Made by a program: the position numbers and the translations under genes
Shown here: piece by piece, positions 24,078 to 33,631 of the stretch
How the letters are laid out: each line of letters begins with the position of its first letter
Numbering within the stretch: position 1 is the first letter of the stretch
The notes under the pieces: model-generated
The model's input: only the letters and a program-made list of their open reading frames with translations
Database searches by the model: none
Told to the model about the DNA's origin: nothing
NCBI RefSeq assembly: GCF_014596915.1
Contig: NZ_JACVWU010000002.1
Span: 124,001 to 188,000, forward strand
DNA: 64,000 nucleotides
DNA from: Streptomyces sp. TRM68416
Lineage (GTDB): Bacteria > Actinomycetota > Actinomycetes > Streptomycetales > Streptomycetaceae
Direction of reading: 5' to 3'

Positions 24078-25186
24078 CGGCGCTTCCCCGAGGGTCGGCC
24101 GCGGCCCCGGCTACGGGACGCGGGCTGGTTGCGCGGGCCGACGACGGCAGCCGCGGCGTCCTCGGGGCCGTCGTCGAGCGCCTCCGCGAAGCCGTTGTCC
24201 AGGGACTCGCCCTTGGCGGCGGACTGGGCCCGCTTGGCGAGTACGCGCTTGCGCAGGGCCTTCATCTGCGGCTCGAGCTCCTTGAGGTCGGCGACGAGCG
24301 GCGTGGCGATGAAGATCGAGGAGTACGCACCGGCCGCGAGACCGACGAACAGCGACAGCGAGATGTCGTTGAGCATGCCCGCGCCGAGGAAGCCGCCGCC
24401 GATGAACAGCAGGCCCGCGACCGGCAGCAGCGCGACCACGGTGGTGTTGACGGACCGGACCAGGGTGCTGTTGATCGAGCGGTTGGCGATCTCGCTGTAG
24501 GTCCAGCGGGTCTGTTTGGTGATGTCCTTCGTCTGCTCCTTGAGGCTGTCGAAGACGACGACCGTGTCGTAGAGCGAGTAACCGAGGATGGTCAGCAGAC
24601 CGATCACCGTGCCCGGGGTGACCTCGAAGCCCACCAGGGCGTAGATGCCGACCGTGATGGTGATGTCGTGGATGAGGGCGACGAACGCGGCGACGGCCAT
24701 ACGCCACTCGAACGCGATCGCCAGATAGATCACCACCAGGACCAGGAAGATCCCGAGTCCCTGCCAGGCCTTGTTGGCGATCTGCTCGCCCCAGCTGGGG
24801 CCGACCAGCTCGCCGGTGACGTCGCTCTCGTCGACCTTCAGGTGCATGGCCAGTTCCGCGGAGACCCGGTCGGCCTCCTTGGTCTCGATGCCCGAGACCT
24901 GGATACGGAGCTTGCCGTCGCCGAGCTTCTGGACGATCGCGTCGTGGCCGGAGGCGTCTTCCGCGTATTCCCGGGCCTGGGCGACGGAGACGGATGTCTT
25001 CGGGGTGGTGAAGACCGCTCCGCCCTGGAACTCGATGCCCATGTTCAGGCCGCGCACCGCCAGGCCGACGATGGCCGTGATGGTGATCAGGATCGAGATG
25101 CCGTACCAGATCTTGCGGTTCTTGACGAAGTCGTAGCCGATCTCGCCACGGTGCAGTCGGGCGCCGAGGTTGCCGAGCTTGGACAT
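24074..25186 (-). CDS. secF: Protein translocase subunit SecF
   Basis: Works with SecD to pull exported proteins across the membrane using the proton gradient. The 370-residue protein has six spans: the first near residue 30-48 (ISILITITAIVGLAVRG), then five after the extracytoplasmic domain, with family motifs such as GYSLYDTVVVFD and TLVRSVNTTVVALLPV. A charged, Arg-rich C-terminal tail of about 70 residues extends past the last span. It starts one base after the secD stop and overlaps apt by 4 bp. Confidence 0.96.
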   Translation of the reverse strand: MSKLGNLGARLHRGEIGYDFVKNRKIWYGISILITITAIVGLAVRGLNMGIEFQGGAVFTTPKTSVSVAQAREYAEDASGHDAIVQKLGDGKLRIQVSGIETKEADRVSAELAMHLKVDESDVTGELVGPSWGEQIANKAWQGLGIFLVLVVIYLAIAFEWRMAVAAFVALIHDITITVGIYALVGFEVTPGTVIGLLTILGYSLYDTVVVFDSLKEQTKDITKQTRWTYSEIANRSINSTLVRSVNTTVVALLPVAGLLFIGGGFLGAGMLNDISLSLFVGLAAGAYSSIFIATPLVADLKELEPQMKALRKRVLAKRAQSAAKGESLDNGFAEALDDGPEDAAAAVVGPRNQPASRSRGRGRPSGKRR

Positions 25187-25187
25187 C

Positions 25188-26963
25188 TCACGCCTCCTTG
25201 GTCTCGACGGGGCCCGCGGCAGGACCGACGGGACGGCGGGTACGGCGGAGCGGCGGCTTGGCCCCCAGTCGCTCGGGGTCGAGGCCGGACCACTTGTGGC
25301 CGTTCGCGAAGAACTTCTTGCGCGCCATGATGGTCAGGAGCGGCTTGGTGAACAGGAACACGACCACCACGTCGAGCACGGTGGTCAGGCCGAGCGTGAA
25401 CGCGAAGCCCTGGACCTTGCCGACCGTGACGACGAACAGCACGGCGGCGGCGAGGAACGACACGAAGTCCGAGACCAGGATGGTGCGCCGGGCGCGCGGC
25501 CAGGCCCGCTCCACGGCCGGGCGCAGGGTGCGGCCCTCGCGGATCTCGTCCCGGACGCGTTCGAAGTACACGATGAACGAGTCCGCGGTGATGCCGATGG
25601 CGACGATGGCGCCGCAGACGGCCGGCAGGTTCAGCGCGAAGCCGATGGCCGGGCCGAGCAGCGACATGATCACGTAGGTGAGCGCGGCGGAGACCAGCAG
25701 CGAGGCGACGGCGATGAACGACAGGCCCCGGTAGTAGATCACCAGGTAGAGGACGACCAGGACGAGACCGATCGCACCGGCGATCAGACCGGCCCGCAGC
25801 TGCTCGCCGCCGAGCGCGGCGGTCACCGTGGTGACGCTGTCCTCGCTGAAGGACAGCGGCAGAGCGCCGTACGACAGCATGTTGGCGAGGCTCTGCGCCG
25901 ACTCCTGGTCGAAGTTGCCGGAGATCTCGGCGTTGCCGCCGGTCAGCGCCTGGCGGACGGACGGGTCGGAGACGACCTCGTTGTCCAGGACGATGGCGAA
26001 CTGGTTCTGCGGGGGCTGGTTCTGGGCGAGCTTGCCGGTGATCTCACCGAACTTCTTGCGGCCCTCGCTGTTGAACTCCATGGTGACGGTCCAGCCGGCG
26101 GCGGTCGTCGTGTTGAAGACCGCGTCGGCCTCCTTGACGTCCGTGCCGTCGACCTCGGCCGGGCCCAGGATGTACTTCTGCCACTGGCCGCCGGAGTTCA
26201 GGCCGCAGGCGACGGTGGGGTCCTCGGGCTTGACTCCGTCGCCGGCCTTGGCGCGGGCGGCCTCGTCGGTGCAGTCGAGCGCGGCGTACTGCTCTTCGAG
26301 CTTGCTGCTGTCGGCGCTGCCGGAGGGGCTGGCGCTGGCCGACGGGGAGGCGCTGGGGCTCGCGCTGTCCGACGGGGTGGGGTCGGCCTTCAGGGCGTCG
26401 CTGGCCGCGCGGCCCTGGGTGGTGGAGGTCGCCGACGGCGTGGTCGAGGCCGAGGGGGACGAGGAGGAGGTCGCCTTGTCGGTCGCCTTGTCCGAGGCGT
26501 CCTCCGAGGGGCTGCCGGAGCCGCTCGGGGACGGGCTGGTCGTCGCGGCGGCGCCGGAGACCTCGGTGGCGATGACCGGGCGGAAGTACAGCTTGGCGGT
26601 GGTGCCGACCTGTTCCCGGGCTTCCTTGGAGTTCGTGCCCTTGGGGATGTTGACGATGATGTTGCGATCGCCCTGGGTCTGCACCTCGGCTTCCTGGACA
26701 CCAAGACCGTTGACGCGGCGTTCCATGATCGACACCGCGGTGTCCATGTTGGTCTTGTTGATCGCGGATTCCTGGCCGGGCTCGGCCTCCGCCCGGAGCG
26801 TGATGCTCGTACCGCCGGCAAGGTCGATGCCGAGACGCGGGGTGGTGTCGCCCGAGAGGAACATTCCCCCGGTGAGCGCCACCATGGCGATCAGAATCAG
26901 GGCCAGCGAGCGCCCTGGCTTGCTCTGGGCACTCGCGCTCCGGCCCTTCTTAGGTGCTGCCAC
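25188..26963 (-). CDS. secD: Protein translocase subunit SecD
   Basis: A 591-residue partner of SecF. One span near residues 16-36 (LALILIAMVALTGGMF), a large extracytoplasmic P1 region starting with RLGIDLAGGTSITLRAE, then five C-terminal spans with RAGLIAGAIGLVLVVLYLV and the family motif FIVYFERVRDEIREG. P1 contains an 80-residue Ser/Pro/Ala/Asp/Thr-rich insert (about residues 145-230) not present in well-studied SecD proteins. The GTG at 26963 (VAAPKKGRSASAQ) follows GAGGGAG; the longer frame to 27023 lacks such support. It ends one base before secF begins. Confidence 0.95.
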   Translation of the reverse strand: MAAPKKGRSASAQSKPGRSLALILIAMVALTGGMFLSGDTTPRLGIDLAGGTSITLRAEAEPGQESAINKTNMDTAVSIMERRVNGLGVQEAEVQTQGDRNIIVNIPKGTNSKEAREQVGTTAKLYFRPVIATEVSGAAATTSPSPSGSGSPSEDASDKATDKATSSSSPSASTTPSATSTTQGRAASDALKADPTPSDSASPSASPSASASPSGSADSSKLEEQYAALDCTDEAARAKAGDGVKPEDPTVACGLNSGGQWQKYILGPAEVDGTDVKEADAVFNTTTAAGWTVTMEFNSEGRKKFGEITGKLAQNQPPQNQFAIVLDNEVVSDPSVRQALTGGNAEISGNFDQESAQSLANMLSYGALPLSFSEDSVTTVTAALGGEQLRAGLIAGAIGLVLVVLYLVIYYRGLSFIAVASLLVSAALTYVIMSLLGPAIGFALNLPAVCGAIVAIGITADSFIVYFERVRDEIREGRTLRPAVERAWPRARRTILVSDFVSFLAAAVLFVVTVGKVQGFAFTLGLTTVLDVVVVFLFTKPLLTIMARKKFFANGHKWSGLDPERLGAKPPLRRTRRPVGPAAGPVETKEA

Positions 26964-27098
26964 CTTCTCGTACTCCCTCTCGGGCCGCCGCACGCCGGGT
27001 CGGCGGGCGGGCGGCCATGACATGGTGTCGGGGTCCCCGTGCGGGAGCCGCGCGTGTCCCGGTACGCGCGGGCGGTGCCCGCGCGTACCGGGAAGCGA

Positions 27099-27578
27099 CT
27101 ACTTCGCGTCGGAGTCGCCGTCGGTCTTCTTCGGCTCGGCGTCGGCCTTCGGCTCCTCGTCCGTGTCCTCGTCCTTCTTCCCGAGGTCGACGGGCTTCTC
27201 GTCGGAGGCGGCGGCAGCGTCGGCGGACTCGTCGGAGTCGGTGAGGGAGGAGGCGTCGTCCGGGACGACGTCGGTGTCGGTCTTCAGGTCGTGCTCGATG
27301 CCGTGGACGATGCGGTTGTACTCGTCGTCCGAGAGGACGGCACCGATGGCGTTCTTCGCGAAGAGCAGTTCCACACCCGGGCCGGCGTCAACGAGGACGG
27401 TGTCGTCGTTGACCTCCTTGACCGTGGCGTACATGCCCCCGATCGTGCGGACGCCGGAACCGGGCTGCATCTGGTTCCGCATGTCGGCAGCCTGCTGCTG
27501 CTTCTTCTTGGCCGACCGAGTCATCAGGAACATGGCCCCGATGAGCACGATGAACGGGAGGAGGGTCACGAGACTCAC
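27099..27578 (-). CDS. yajC: Preprotein translocase accessory subunit YajC
   Basis: A 159-residue protein that associates with SecDF. An N-terminal span (LVTLLPFIVLIGAMFLMTRS) is followed by the QQAADMRNQMQPGSGVRTIGG segment typical of the family (residues about 30-50). The last 70 residues form a strongly acidic, Asp/Glu/Ser/Lys-rich tail with no predicted fold. GTG start at 27578. First gene of the yajC-secD-secF-apt unit, 135 bp upstream of secD. Confidence 0.94.
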   Translation of the reverse strand: MSLVTLLPFIVLIGAMFLMTRSAKKKQQQAADMRNQMQPGSGVRTIGGMYATVKEVNDDTVLVDAGPGVELLFAKNAIGAVLSDDEYNRIVHGIEHDLKTDTDVVPDDASSLTDSDESADAAAASDEKPVDLGKKDEDTDEEPKADAEPKKTDGDSDAK

Positions 27579-27753
27579 GGGTCGGAACTTCCTTCACACG
27601 ACCGCGATGGGGAGCGGCCTGATGGTTGGGGGTATGTGTGCCGCCGACAACGGCGGCATCGGCGGAGTCTAAGCGAGTCCGCGCGCATGGAACAACGCTC
27701 AGCATGGCACCCGGGTTCCTTACCCTGCCAATGCCCGCGCCGTCACGAAGCCG

Positions 27754-28824
27754 TCACGCCCCGAACAGGTCCTGTTGTCCGTTTCCGGCCGTACGCGGCT
27801 GGGGCGGGGTGAGGCCGAGATGCGCCCATGCGGCGGGCGTGGCCACCCGGCCGCGCGGGGTACGGGCGAGCAGACCCTCTCTGACCAGGAAGGGCTCGGC
27901 GACCTCCTCCACCGTCTCGCGCTCCTCCCCCACCGCCACCGCGAGGGTGGACAGGCCGACGGGACCGCCGCCGAACAGCTTGAGCAGCGCCTCCAGGACC
28001 GCCCGGTCCAGGCGGTCCAGGCCGCGGGAGTCGACCTCGTAGACCGCGAGGGCCGCCGCCGCGATGTCCTTGGTGACCACGCCGTCGGCCTTGACCTGCG
28101 CGTAGTCGCGGACGCGACGCAGCAGGCGGTTGGCGATACGGGGTGTGCCGCGGGAGCGGCCGGCGATCTCCGCGGCGCCCTCGGTACCGATCTCGACGTC
28201 GAGGAGGTGTGCCGAGCGGTGGATGACCCGCTCCAGCTCGGCGGGCTCGTAGAACTCCATGTGGGCGGTGAAGCCGAAGCGGTCGCGCAGGGGGGGCGGC
28301 AGCAGGCCCGCGCGCGTGGTGGCGCCGACCAGGGTGAAGGGGGGCAGTTCGAGGGGGATGGCGGTGGCGCCGGGGCCCTTGCCGACGATGACGTCGACGC
28401 GGAAGTCCTCCATCGCCATGTAGAGCATCTCCTCGGCGGGCCGGGACATGCGGTGGATCTCGTCGAGGAAGAGGACCTCGCCCTCCTGGAGCGAGGAGAG
28501 GATCGCCGCGAGGTCGCCGGCGTGCTGGATGGCGGGCCCGCTGGTGATACGGATCGGGGCGCCCATCTCGGCGGCGATGATCATCGAGAGGGTGGTCTTG
28601 CCGAGGCCGGGGGCGCCGGAGAGCAGGACGTGGTCGGCGGTGGCGCCGCGCGCGCGTGCGGCGCGCAGCACCAGGTCGAGCTGTTCACGCACCTTTTCCT
28701 GGCCGATGAACTCGTCCAGGTCCTTGGGGCGCAGGGCCGCCTCTACGGCCTGGTCCTCGCGGTCGGCTGACGCGCCGACGAGCCGCTCGGCGGCGGAGGT
28801 GTCGGTCGTGTCGTCCCAGTTCAC
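27754..28824 (-). CDS. ruvB: Holliday junction ATP-dependent DNA helicase RuvB
   Basis: Hexameric AAA+ motor that drives branch migration with RuvA. The 356-residue protein has Walker [11 protein letters not shown] near residue 68, Walker [10 protein letters not shown] near 120, sensor GATTRAGLL, and the C-terminal winged helix. It follows ruvA with a gap of 22 bp and is the last gene of ruvC-ruvA-ruvB. Confidence 0.98.
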   Translation of the reverse strand: MNWDDTTDTSAAERLVGASADREDQAVEAALRPKDLDEFIGQEKVREQLDLVLRAARARGATADHVLLSGAPGLGKTTLSMIIAAEMGAPIRITSGPAIQHAGDLAAILSSLQEGEVLFLDEIHRMSRPAEEMLYMAMEDFRVDVIVGKGPGATAIPLELPPFTLVGATTRAGLLPPPLRDRFGFTAHMEFYEPAELERVIHRSAHLLDVEIGTEGAAEIAGRSRGTPRIANRLLRRVRDYAQVKADGVVTKDIAAAALAVYEVDSRGLDRLDRAVLEALLKLFGGGPVGLSTLAVAVGEERETVEEVAEPFLVREGLLARTPRGRVATPAAWAHLGLTPPQPRTAGNGQQDLFGA

Positions 28825-28846
28825 TGAAGTTCTCCTCGGGTGCGGG

Positions 28847-29452
28847 CTAGCGGGCGCGGTTCAGCGTCTGGAGTGCCGCCTTCAGCAGTTGGCCCACCTG
28901 GGGCGTGCCCTCGGCGGCCTCGGCCTGGGGGGCGACCGCGGTGACGGCCTCGTCCGCCTCGCGAGTGGCGTAGCCGAGGCCGATGAGGGCGGCGTGCAGC
29001 TGGTCGCGCCAGCCCTGGGAGACCGGTGCGCCGACCGCGGGGGCGCCGATCGGCTCGCCGAGGCGGTCCTTGAGCTCCAGCAGCAGCTTCTGCGCGCCCT
29101 TCTTGCCGATGCCGGGGACGGCGGTGAGCGCCTTCTCGTCGCCGGTGGCGACCGCGCGGCGCAGCGCGTCCGGCGTGTGCACGGCGAGCATCGCCTGGGC
29201 GAGGCGGGGGCCGACACCGCTCGCGGTCTGGAGCAGCTCGAAGACCTGGCGTTCGTCGTCGTCCACGAAGCCGTACAGGGTCAGCGAGTCCTCGCGGACG
29301 ACGAGGGAGGTGGCGAGCTTGGCCGGCTGGCCGAGGCGGAGGGTGGACAGCGTGTTGGGCGTGCATTGCACGGCCATGCCGACGCCGCCCACTTCGACCA
29401 CCGCGGTGTCGGGGGCGAGGGCGGCGACCGTGCCGCTCACGAAGGCGATCAT
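28847..29452 (-). CDS. ruvA: Holliday junction DNA helicase subunit RuvA
   Basis: Tetrameric junction-binding protein of 201 residues. The OB-fold N-terminus ([20 protein letters not shown]), two helix-hairpin-helix motifs ([12 protein letters not shown] and [18 protein letters not shown]), an acidic linker and the C-terminal RuvB-binding three-helix domain are all visible. The ATG at 29452 overlaps the ruvC stop by 4 bp. Confidence 0.98.
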   Translation of the reverse strand: MIAFVSGTVAALAPDTAVVEVGGVGMAVQCTPNTLSTLRLGQPAKLATSLVVREDSLTLYGFVDDDERQVFELLQTASGVGPRLAQAMLAVHTPDALRRAVATGDEKALTAVPGIGKKGAQKLLLELKDRLGEPIGAPAVGAPVSQGWRDQLHAALIGLGYATREADEAVTAVAPQAEAAEGTPQVGQLLKAALQTLNRAR

Positions 29453-29988
29453 GCCGTACGGCCTTTCGGTGCTTTGGCTGAATGCAGGGCCACGGCCTGC
29501 TGGAGTCGGTTCTGGGCGGGGGCCCGCCAGATGTGGCAGATGGCGAGGGCGAGGGCGTCGGCGGCGTCGGCGGGTTTGGGGGGTGCGCCGAGCCGCAGCA
29601 GGCGGGTGACCATGGCGCCGACCTGTGCCTTGTCGGCGCGGCCGGTGCCGGTGACGGCCGCCTTGACCTCGCTGGGGGTGTGCAGGGCGACGGGGATGCC
29701 GCGGCGGGCGGCGCAGAGCATGGCGACGGCGCTGGCCTGGGCCGTACCCATGACGGTACGGACGTTGTGCTGGCTGAAGACCCGCTCCACGGCGACGTAT
29801 TCGGGCCGGTGTTCGTCCAGCCACTCCTCGATGCCCTGCTCGATGGCGACGAGCCGGTGGCCCAACTCCGCGTCCGCGGGCGTGCGTACGACGCCCACGC
29901 CGAGCATGGTGAGCGGACGGCCCGCGACGCCCTCGACGACACCGACACCGCACCGGGTCAGTCCGGGGTCCACCCCCAGTACACGCAC
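29449..29988 (-). CDS. ruvC: Crossover junction endonuclease RuvC
   Basis: Resolves Holliday junctions by paired nicks. The 179-residue RNase H-fold protein has the first catalytic Asp at residue 6-7 ([14 protein letters not shown]), the Glu in [13 protein letters not shown], and the C-terminal Asp cluster ([13 protein letters not shown]). First gene of the ruvCAB unit, about 120 bp after the yebC stop and separated from it by a terminator. Confidence 0.97.
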   Translation of the reverse strand: MRVLGVDPGLTRCGVGVVEGVAGRPLTMLGVGVVRTPADAELGHRLVAIEQGIEEWLDEHRPEYVAVERVFSQHNVRTVMGTAQASAVAMLCAARRGIPVALHTPSEVKAAVTGTGRADKAQVGAMVTRLLRLGAPPKPADAADALALAICHIWRAPAQNRLQQAVALHSAKAPKGRTA

Positions 29989-30058
29989 CGCGCCCCCCTT
30001 CTTTCGATCGCCTGTTTGTGCAGGCTATCGGGTGCCACCGACAAAGCCCGACAACGCG

Positions 30059-30089
30059 ACGGGCCGACGGGGGTGTCCCGTCGGCCCGT
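30059..30089. terminator. Terminator after yebC
   Basis: A perfect 13-bp stem (ACGGGCCGACGGG with its complement) with a 5-nt loop, 19 nt past the yebC stop and before ruvC. It ends the pdxS-pdxT-yebC unit. Confidence 0.88.
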
Positions 30090-30107
30090 TCGAGCGTGAG
30101 CGTCGGC

Positions 30108-30860
30108 TCAGGCGTCTACCTTCTCCATGATCTCGTCGCTGACGTCGAAGTTGGCGAAGACGTTCTGCACGTCGTCGCTGTCCTCCAGCGCGTCGATCAG
30201 CTTGAAGATCTTCTTGGCGCCCTCTTCGTCCAGTTCGACCTGGACGGACGGCACGAAGCTGGAGTCGGCCGAGTCGTAGTCGATGCCGGCCTCCTGGAGG
30301 GCGGTGCGGACCGCGACGAGGTCGGTGGCCTCGCTGATGACCTCGAAGGACTCGCCGAGGTCGTTGACCTCCTCGGCACCGGCGTCCAGGACGGCGGTGA
30401 GGACGTCGTCCTCGGTCAGCTCGCCCTTGGGCACGATGACGACGCCCTTGCGGCTGAACATGTACGACACCGAGCCCGGGTCGGCCATCGAGCCGCCGTT
30501 GCGGGTCATGGCGACGCGGACGTCGGAGGCCGCGCGGTTGCGGTTGTCGGTGAGGCACTCGATGAGCACCGCGACGCCGTTCGGGCCGTAACCCTCGTAC
30601 ATGATCGTCTCGTAGTCGGCGCCACCGGCCTCGAGACCGCCACCGCGCTTGATCGCGGAGTCGATGTTCTTGTTCGGCACCGACTGCTTCTTCGCCTTCT
30701 GGACGGCGTCGTAGAGCGTCGGGTTTCCGTCGAGGTCGACGCCGCCCATGCGCGCCGCGACCTCGATGTTCTTGATCAGCTTCGCGAAGAGCTTGCCGCG
30801 CTTGGCGTCGATCACGGCCTTCTTGTGCTTCGTCGTAGCCCATTTAGAGTGGCCGGACAT
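30108..30860 (-). CDS. yebC: YebC/PmpR family regulatory protein
   Basis: A 250-residue TACO1-type protein beginning [20 protein letters not shown], the near-invariant family N-terminus. The three-domain fold is recognisable from [15 protein letters not shown] and the acidic C-terminal domain. Family members act as transcription regulators of neighbouring genes in some bacteria and, more recently, as translation factors at polyproline stretches, so a functional link to EF-P at the left end is possible. It lies 48 bp downstream of pdxT. Confidence 0.96.
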   Translation of the reverse strand: MSGHSKWATTKHKKAVIDAKRGKLFAKLIKNIEVAARMGGVDLDGNPTLYDAVQKAKKQSVPNKNIDSAIKRGGGLEAGGADYETIMYEGYGPNGVAVLIECLTDNRNRAASDVRVAMTRNGGSMADPGSVSYMFSRKGVVIVPKGELTEDDVLTAVLDAGAEEVNDLGESFEVISEATDLVAVRTALQEAGIDYDSADSSFVPSVQVELDEEGAKKIFKLIDALEDSDDVQNVFANFDVSDEIMEKVDA

Positions 30861-30908
30861 CTGCCTGTCTCCTTCGCGTAACCATCTACCTAACGAACCC
30901 CAGAGATC

Positions 30909-31514
30909 CTACAAGGACTCCGCCGTCCGGTTCGCGTGCACCATCTCGACGAACAGGGAGTGCACGCGGTGGTCGCCGGTCAGTTCCGGGTGGAACGACG
31001 TGGCGAGCGCGTTGCCCTGGCGGACGGCGACGATGTGGCCGTCGTGCTCGGCGAGCACCTCGGTCTCGGCGCCGACGGACTCCACCCAGGGGGCGCGGAT
31101 GAAGACGCCCTCCACAGGATCGCCCGCGATGCCCTTCACGTCGAGGGCCGCTTCGAAGGACTCGTTCTGACGTCCGAAGGCGTTGCGGCGCACGATCATG
31201 TCGATGCCGCCGACCGTCTCCTGGCCCGAGCGCGGGTCGAGGATCTTGTCGGCCAGCATGATCATGCCCGCGCAGGTGCCGTAGACGGGCATGCCGTCCC
31301 GCACGCGCGCGCGAAGGGGCTCCATCAGGCCGAAGAGAACGGCGAGCTTGGAGATGGTGGTCGACTCACCGCCGGGGACGACCAGGCCGTCCACCTCGGC
31401 GAGTTCCTCGGGGCGCCGCACCGGCCTGGCCACGGCGTCGGCCGCGGCCAGGGCGATGAGGTGCTCCCGTACGTCGCCCTGGAGTGCGAGCACTCCGACT
31501 ACGGGAGCGGTCAT
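30909..31514 (-). CDS. pdxT: Pyridoxal 5'-phosphate synthase glutaminase subunit PdxT
   Basis: Releases ammonia from glutamine for PdxS. The 201-residue class I-like glutaminase has the GGESTTI oxyanion segment near 53-59, the nucleophile Cys in YGTCAGMIM near 85, and the His-Glu pair in SFHPELTGD near the C-terminus. The ATG at 31514 shares one base with the pdxS stop (TAATG), coupling the two subunits. Confidence 0.97.
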   Translation of the reverse strand: MTAPVVGVLALQGDVREHLIALAAADAVARPVRRPEELAEVDGLVVPGGESTTISKLAVLFGLMEPLRARVRDGMPVYGTCAGMIMLADKILDPRSGQETVGGIDMIVRRNAFGRQNESFEAALDVKGIAGDPVEGVFIRAPWVESVGAETEVLAEHDGHIVAVRQGNALATSFHPELTGDHRVHSLFVEMVHANRTAESL

Positions 31515-32425
31515 TACCAGCCCCGGTTCGCGTAGCGCTCGGCCTCGGGGAGGGTGTCGCAGTTGATGCCCACCATGGCCTCGCCCAGGTTGCGGGAGGC
31601 GTCGGCGATGATCTTCGGGTCGTCGTAGAAGGTGGTGGCCTTCACGATGGCGGCGGCCCGCTTGGCCGGGTCGCCGGACTTGAAGATGCCGGAGCCGACG
31701 AAGACGCCCTCGGCGCCGAGCTGGCGCATCAGCGCGGCGTCGGCCGGGGTGGCCACACCGCCGGCGGAGAACAGCACGACCGGGAGCTTGCCCAGCTCGG
31801 CGACCTCCTTGACCAGCTCGAAGGGGGCGCGCAGCTCCTTGGCGGCGGCGTAGATCTCGTTGTTGTCGCAGCCGCGCAGCTTGGCGATCTCGCCCTTGAT
31901 CTGGCGCAGGTGGCGGACGGCCTCGACGACGTTGCCGGTGCCGGCCTCGCCCTTGGAGCGGATCATCGCGGCGCCCTCGGCGATACGGCGCAGGGCCTCG
32001 CCCAGGTTGGTGGCACCGCAGACGAAGGGGGTGGTGAACGCCCACTTGTCGGAGTGGTTGACCTCGTCGGCCGGGGTGAGGACCTCGGACTCGTCGATGT
32101 AGTCGACGCCGAGGGACTGCAGGACCTGGGCCTCGACGAAGTGGCCGATGCGGGACTTGGCCATGACCGGGATGGAGACGGCCTCGATGATGCCCTCGAT
32201 CATGTCCGGGTCGGACATACGGGCCACGCCGCCGTCCTTGCGGATGTCGGCCGGGACCCGCTCCAGGGCCATGACGGCGACGGCGCCCGCGTCCTCGGCG
32301 ATCTTGGCCTGTTCCGGGGTGACGACGTCCATGATCACGCCGCCCTTGAGCTGCTCGGCCATGCCGCGCTTCACGCGGGCGGTGCCGGTCTCGGGGGCCT
32401 GGTTGTCGGAGTGCGTGCTGGACAC
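31514..32425 (-). CDS. pdxS: Pyridoxal 5'-phosphate synthase subunit PdxS
   Basis: TIM-barrel synthase that builds PLP from ribose 5-phosphate, glyceraldehyde 3-phosphate and ammonia, forming a 12+12 complex with PdxT. The 303-residue protein includes [38 protein letters not shown], and the catalytic-lysine segments of the family. The GTG at 32425 (VSSTHSDNQ) has GAGG 8 nt upstream; the frame is open further upstream without support. Confidence 0.97.
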   Translation of the reverse strand: MSSTHSDNQAPETGTARVKRGMAEQLKGGVIMDVVTPEQAKIAEDAGAVAVMALERVPADIRKDGGVARMSDPDMIEGIIEAVSIPVMAKSRIGHFVEAQVLQSLGVDYIDESEVLTPADEVNHSDKWAFTTPFVCGATNLGEALRRIAEGAAMIRSKGEAGTGNVVEAVRHLRQIKGEIAKLRGCDNNEIYAAAKELRAPFELVKEVAELGKLPVVLFSAGGVATPADAALMRQLGAEGVFVGSGIFKSGDPAKRAAAIVKATTFYDDPKIIADASRNLGEAMVGINCDTLPEAERYANRGW

Positions 32426-32538
32426 GGATGACCTCACTGAAGTGAAAGAGGGTTTGTGCAGCACCGAGGAAACGTGAGGGGACCAGGCCACAGCAAGGGC
32501 CAATGGTGAGGCGGTGGCTCGTTTTCCGGCCGTCGGCT

Positions 32539-33090
32539 TCAGGCCGAACGCTCGGCGAGGGCTGCCGGCGGCTCGTCGTCCATCTCGAACGCCAGGGGGA
32601 ACGGGGCGTGTCCCGCCAGTCGGAACCAGCGCACCTTGCGGTGCCGGCGCAGGGCCCGCGCCGCGCGCACGGCGTCGTTGTGGAAGCGGCGGGCCATCGG
32701 CACCCGCAGCACGGCCTCGGTCAGCTCGCGGGCGGCCTCCTCTCCCCCGGGCGCCTCCCGGACCGCCTCCACCTGCTGGCTCTCCGCGAACACGGCCCGC
32801 AGCGCCTGGCTCAGTTCGCTCTCGGCCACCTCCCGCTGCTCCTCCTCGGCCTGCCGGGCGGCGTGGGCCGCCTCGTACAGGACGATCGAGGCCGCCGGGT
32901 CGAGCACCCCGGAGGTCGCCAGCTCCTGGGTCACCGAGGCCCGCCGCAGCAACTGCGCGTCGAGCCCGGCGCGGGTCGCGTCGATCCGGGCGTGCAGCCG
33001 GTCCAGCCGGCCCGCCGTCCAGCTCAGGTAGAGGCCGATCGCGACGACGGCGACAAGGATCCAGATGAGGGTTGCGGTCACGGGCGGCAA
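32539..33090 (-). CDS. Single-span membrane protein, weakly LemA-like
   Basis: A 183-residue protein with an N-terminal span ([18 protein letters not shown], about 7-25) followed by a long helical, charged region. The segment after the span ([23 protein letters not shown]) recalls LemA proteins, whose helical bundle follows a single N-terminal helix, but this is only a resemblance. No catalytic motif is seen. It lies between pdxS (113 bp downstream) and the minisatellite that separates it from pimA. Function unknown. Confidence 0.85.
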   Translation of the reverse strand: MPPVTATLIWILVAVVAIGLYLSWTAGRLDRLHARIDATRAGLDAQLLRRASVTQELATSGVLDPAASIVLYEAAHAARQAEEEQREVAESELSQALRAVFAESQQVEAVREAPGGEEAARELTEAVLRVPMARRFHNDAVRAARALRRHRKVRWFRLAGHAPFPLAFEMDDEPPAALAERSA

Positions 33091-33123
33091 GGTTACCGAG
33101 GCACGAGCCCAGCGCTACGGGAC

Positions 33124-33625
33124 CCCACGCCAGGAAGCAGCCTGGCAGAGGCCCACTCCAGGAACCGGCCCGGCGCGCCAGGGGCCCGCACCAGGACGCG
33201 GCCCGGCACAACAGAAGCCCACGCCAGGAAGCTGCCCGGCGCGCCAGCGGCCCGCGCCAGGACGCGGCCCCGGCTCAGCAGGGCGCCCACGCCAGAACAC
33301 GACCGGGCTCGCAGGGATGCCCGCACCACAAAACGGGCGGGCTCGCGAGGATGCCCGCACCACAAGACGGCCCAGCTCGCGGGATGCACGCCAGAACACC
33401 ACCTGGCTCGCAGGACACCCGCGCCAGAACACCGCCAGCCGGCGACGCCCAACGCCCGAACGCGCCCCGCCCCAGCGGGCCCCACCAAAACGCGCCCCCG
33501 CGCAGCAGCCCCCACCACCCACGCGCGGCCCCCACTCGGCAACACGCCACGCCTCAACGCGCCCCGGTGCGGCAACGCCCCCACAGAACGCGCCTCAGCC
33601 CAGCAGCCCCCGCGCCCACGCGCGG
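33124..33625. repeat. Degenerate minisatellite of about 33-bp units, about 16 copies
   Basis: The 541-bp gap between the pimA stop and the membrane protein start is filled by about 16 head-to-tail copies of a degenerate 30-35 bp unit. It begins CCCRCRCCAGRACRCGGCCC and usually ends GGCTCGCAGGR. Examples start near 33124, 33152, 33185, 33218, 33251, 33286, 33320 and 33354; units degrade and become C-rich toward 33625. Because the unit is near a multiple of three, it opens long spurious frames on both strands. No start with a ribosome site, and the translated repeats match nothing I know, so I call it non-coding. Confidence 0.8.
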
Positions 33626-33631
33626 GACGGC

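Noticed and set aside
33124-33625. CRISPR array
   Set aside because: The units are contiguous and degenerate with no unique spacers separating exact repeats, and no cas genes are nearby.
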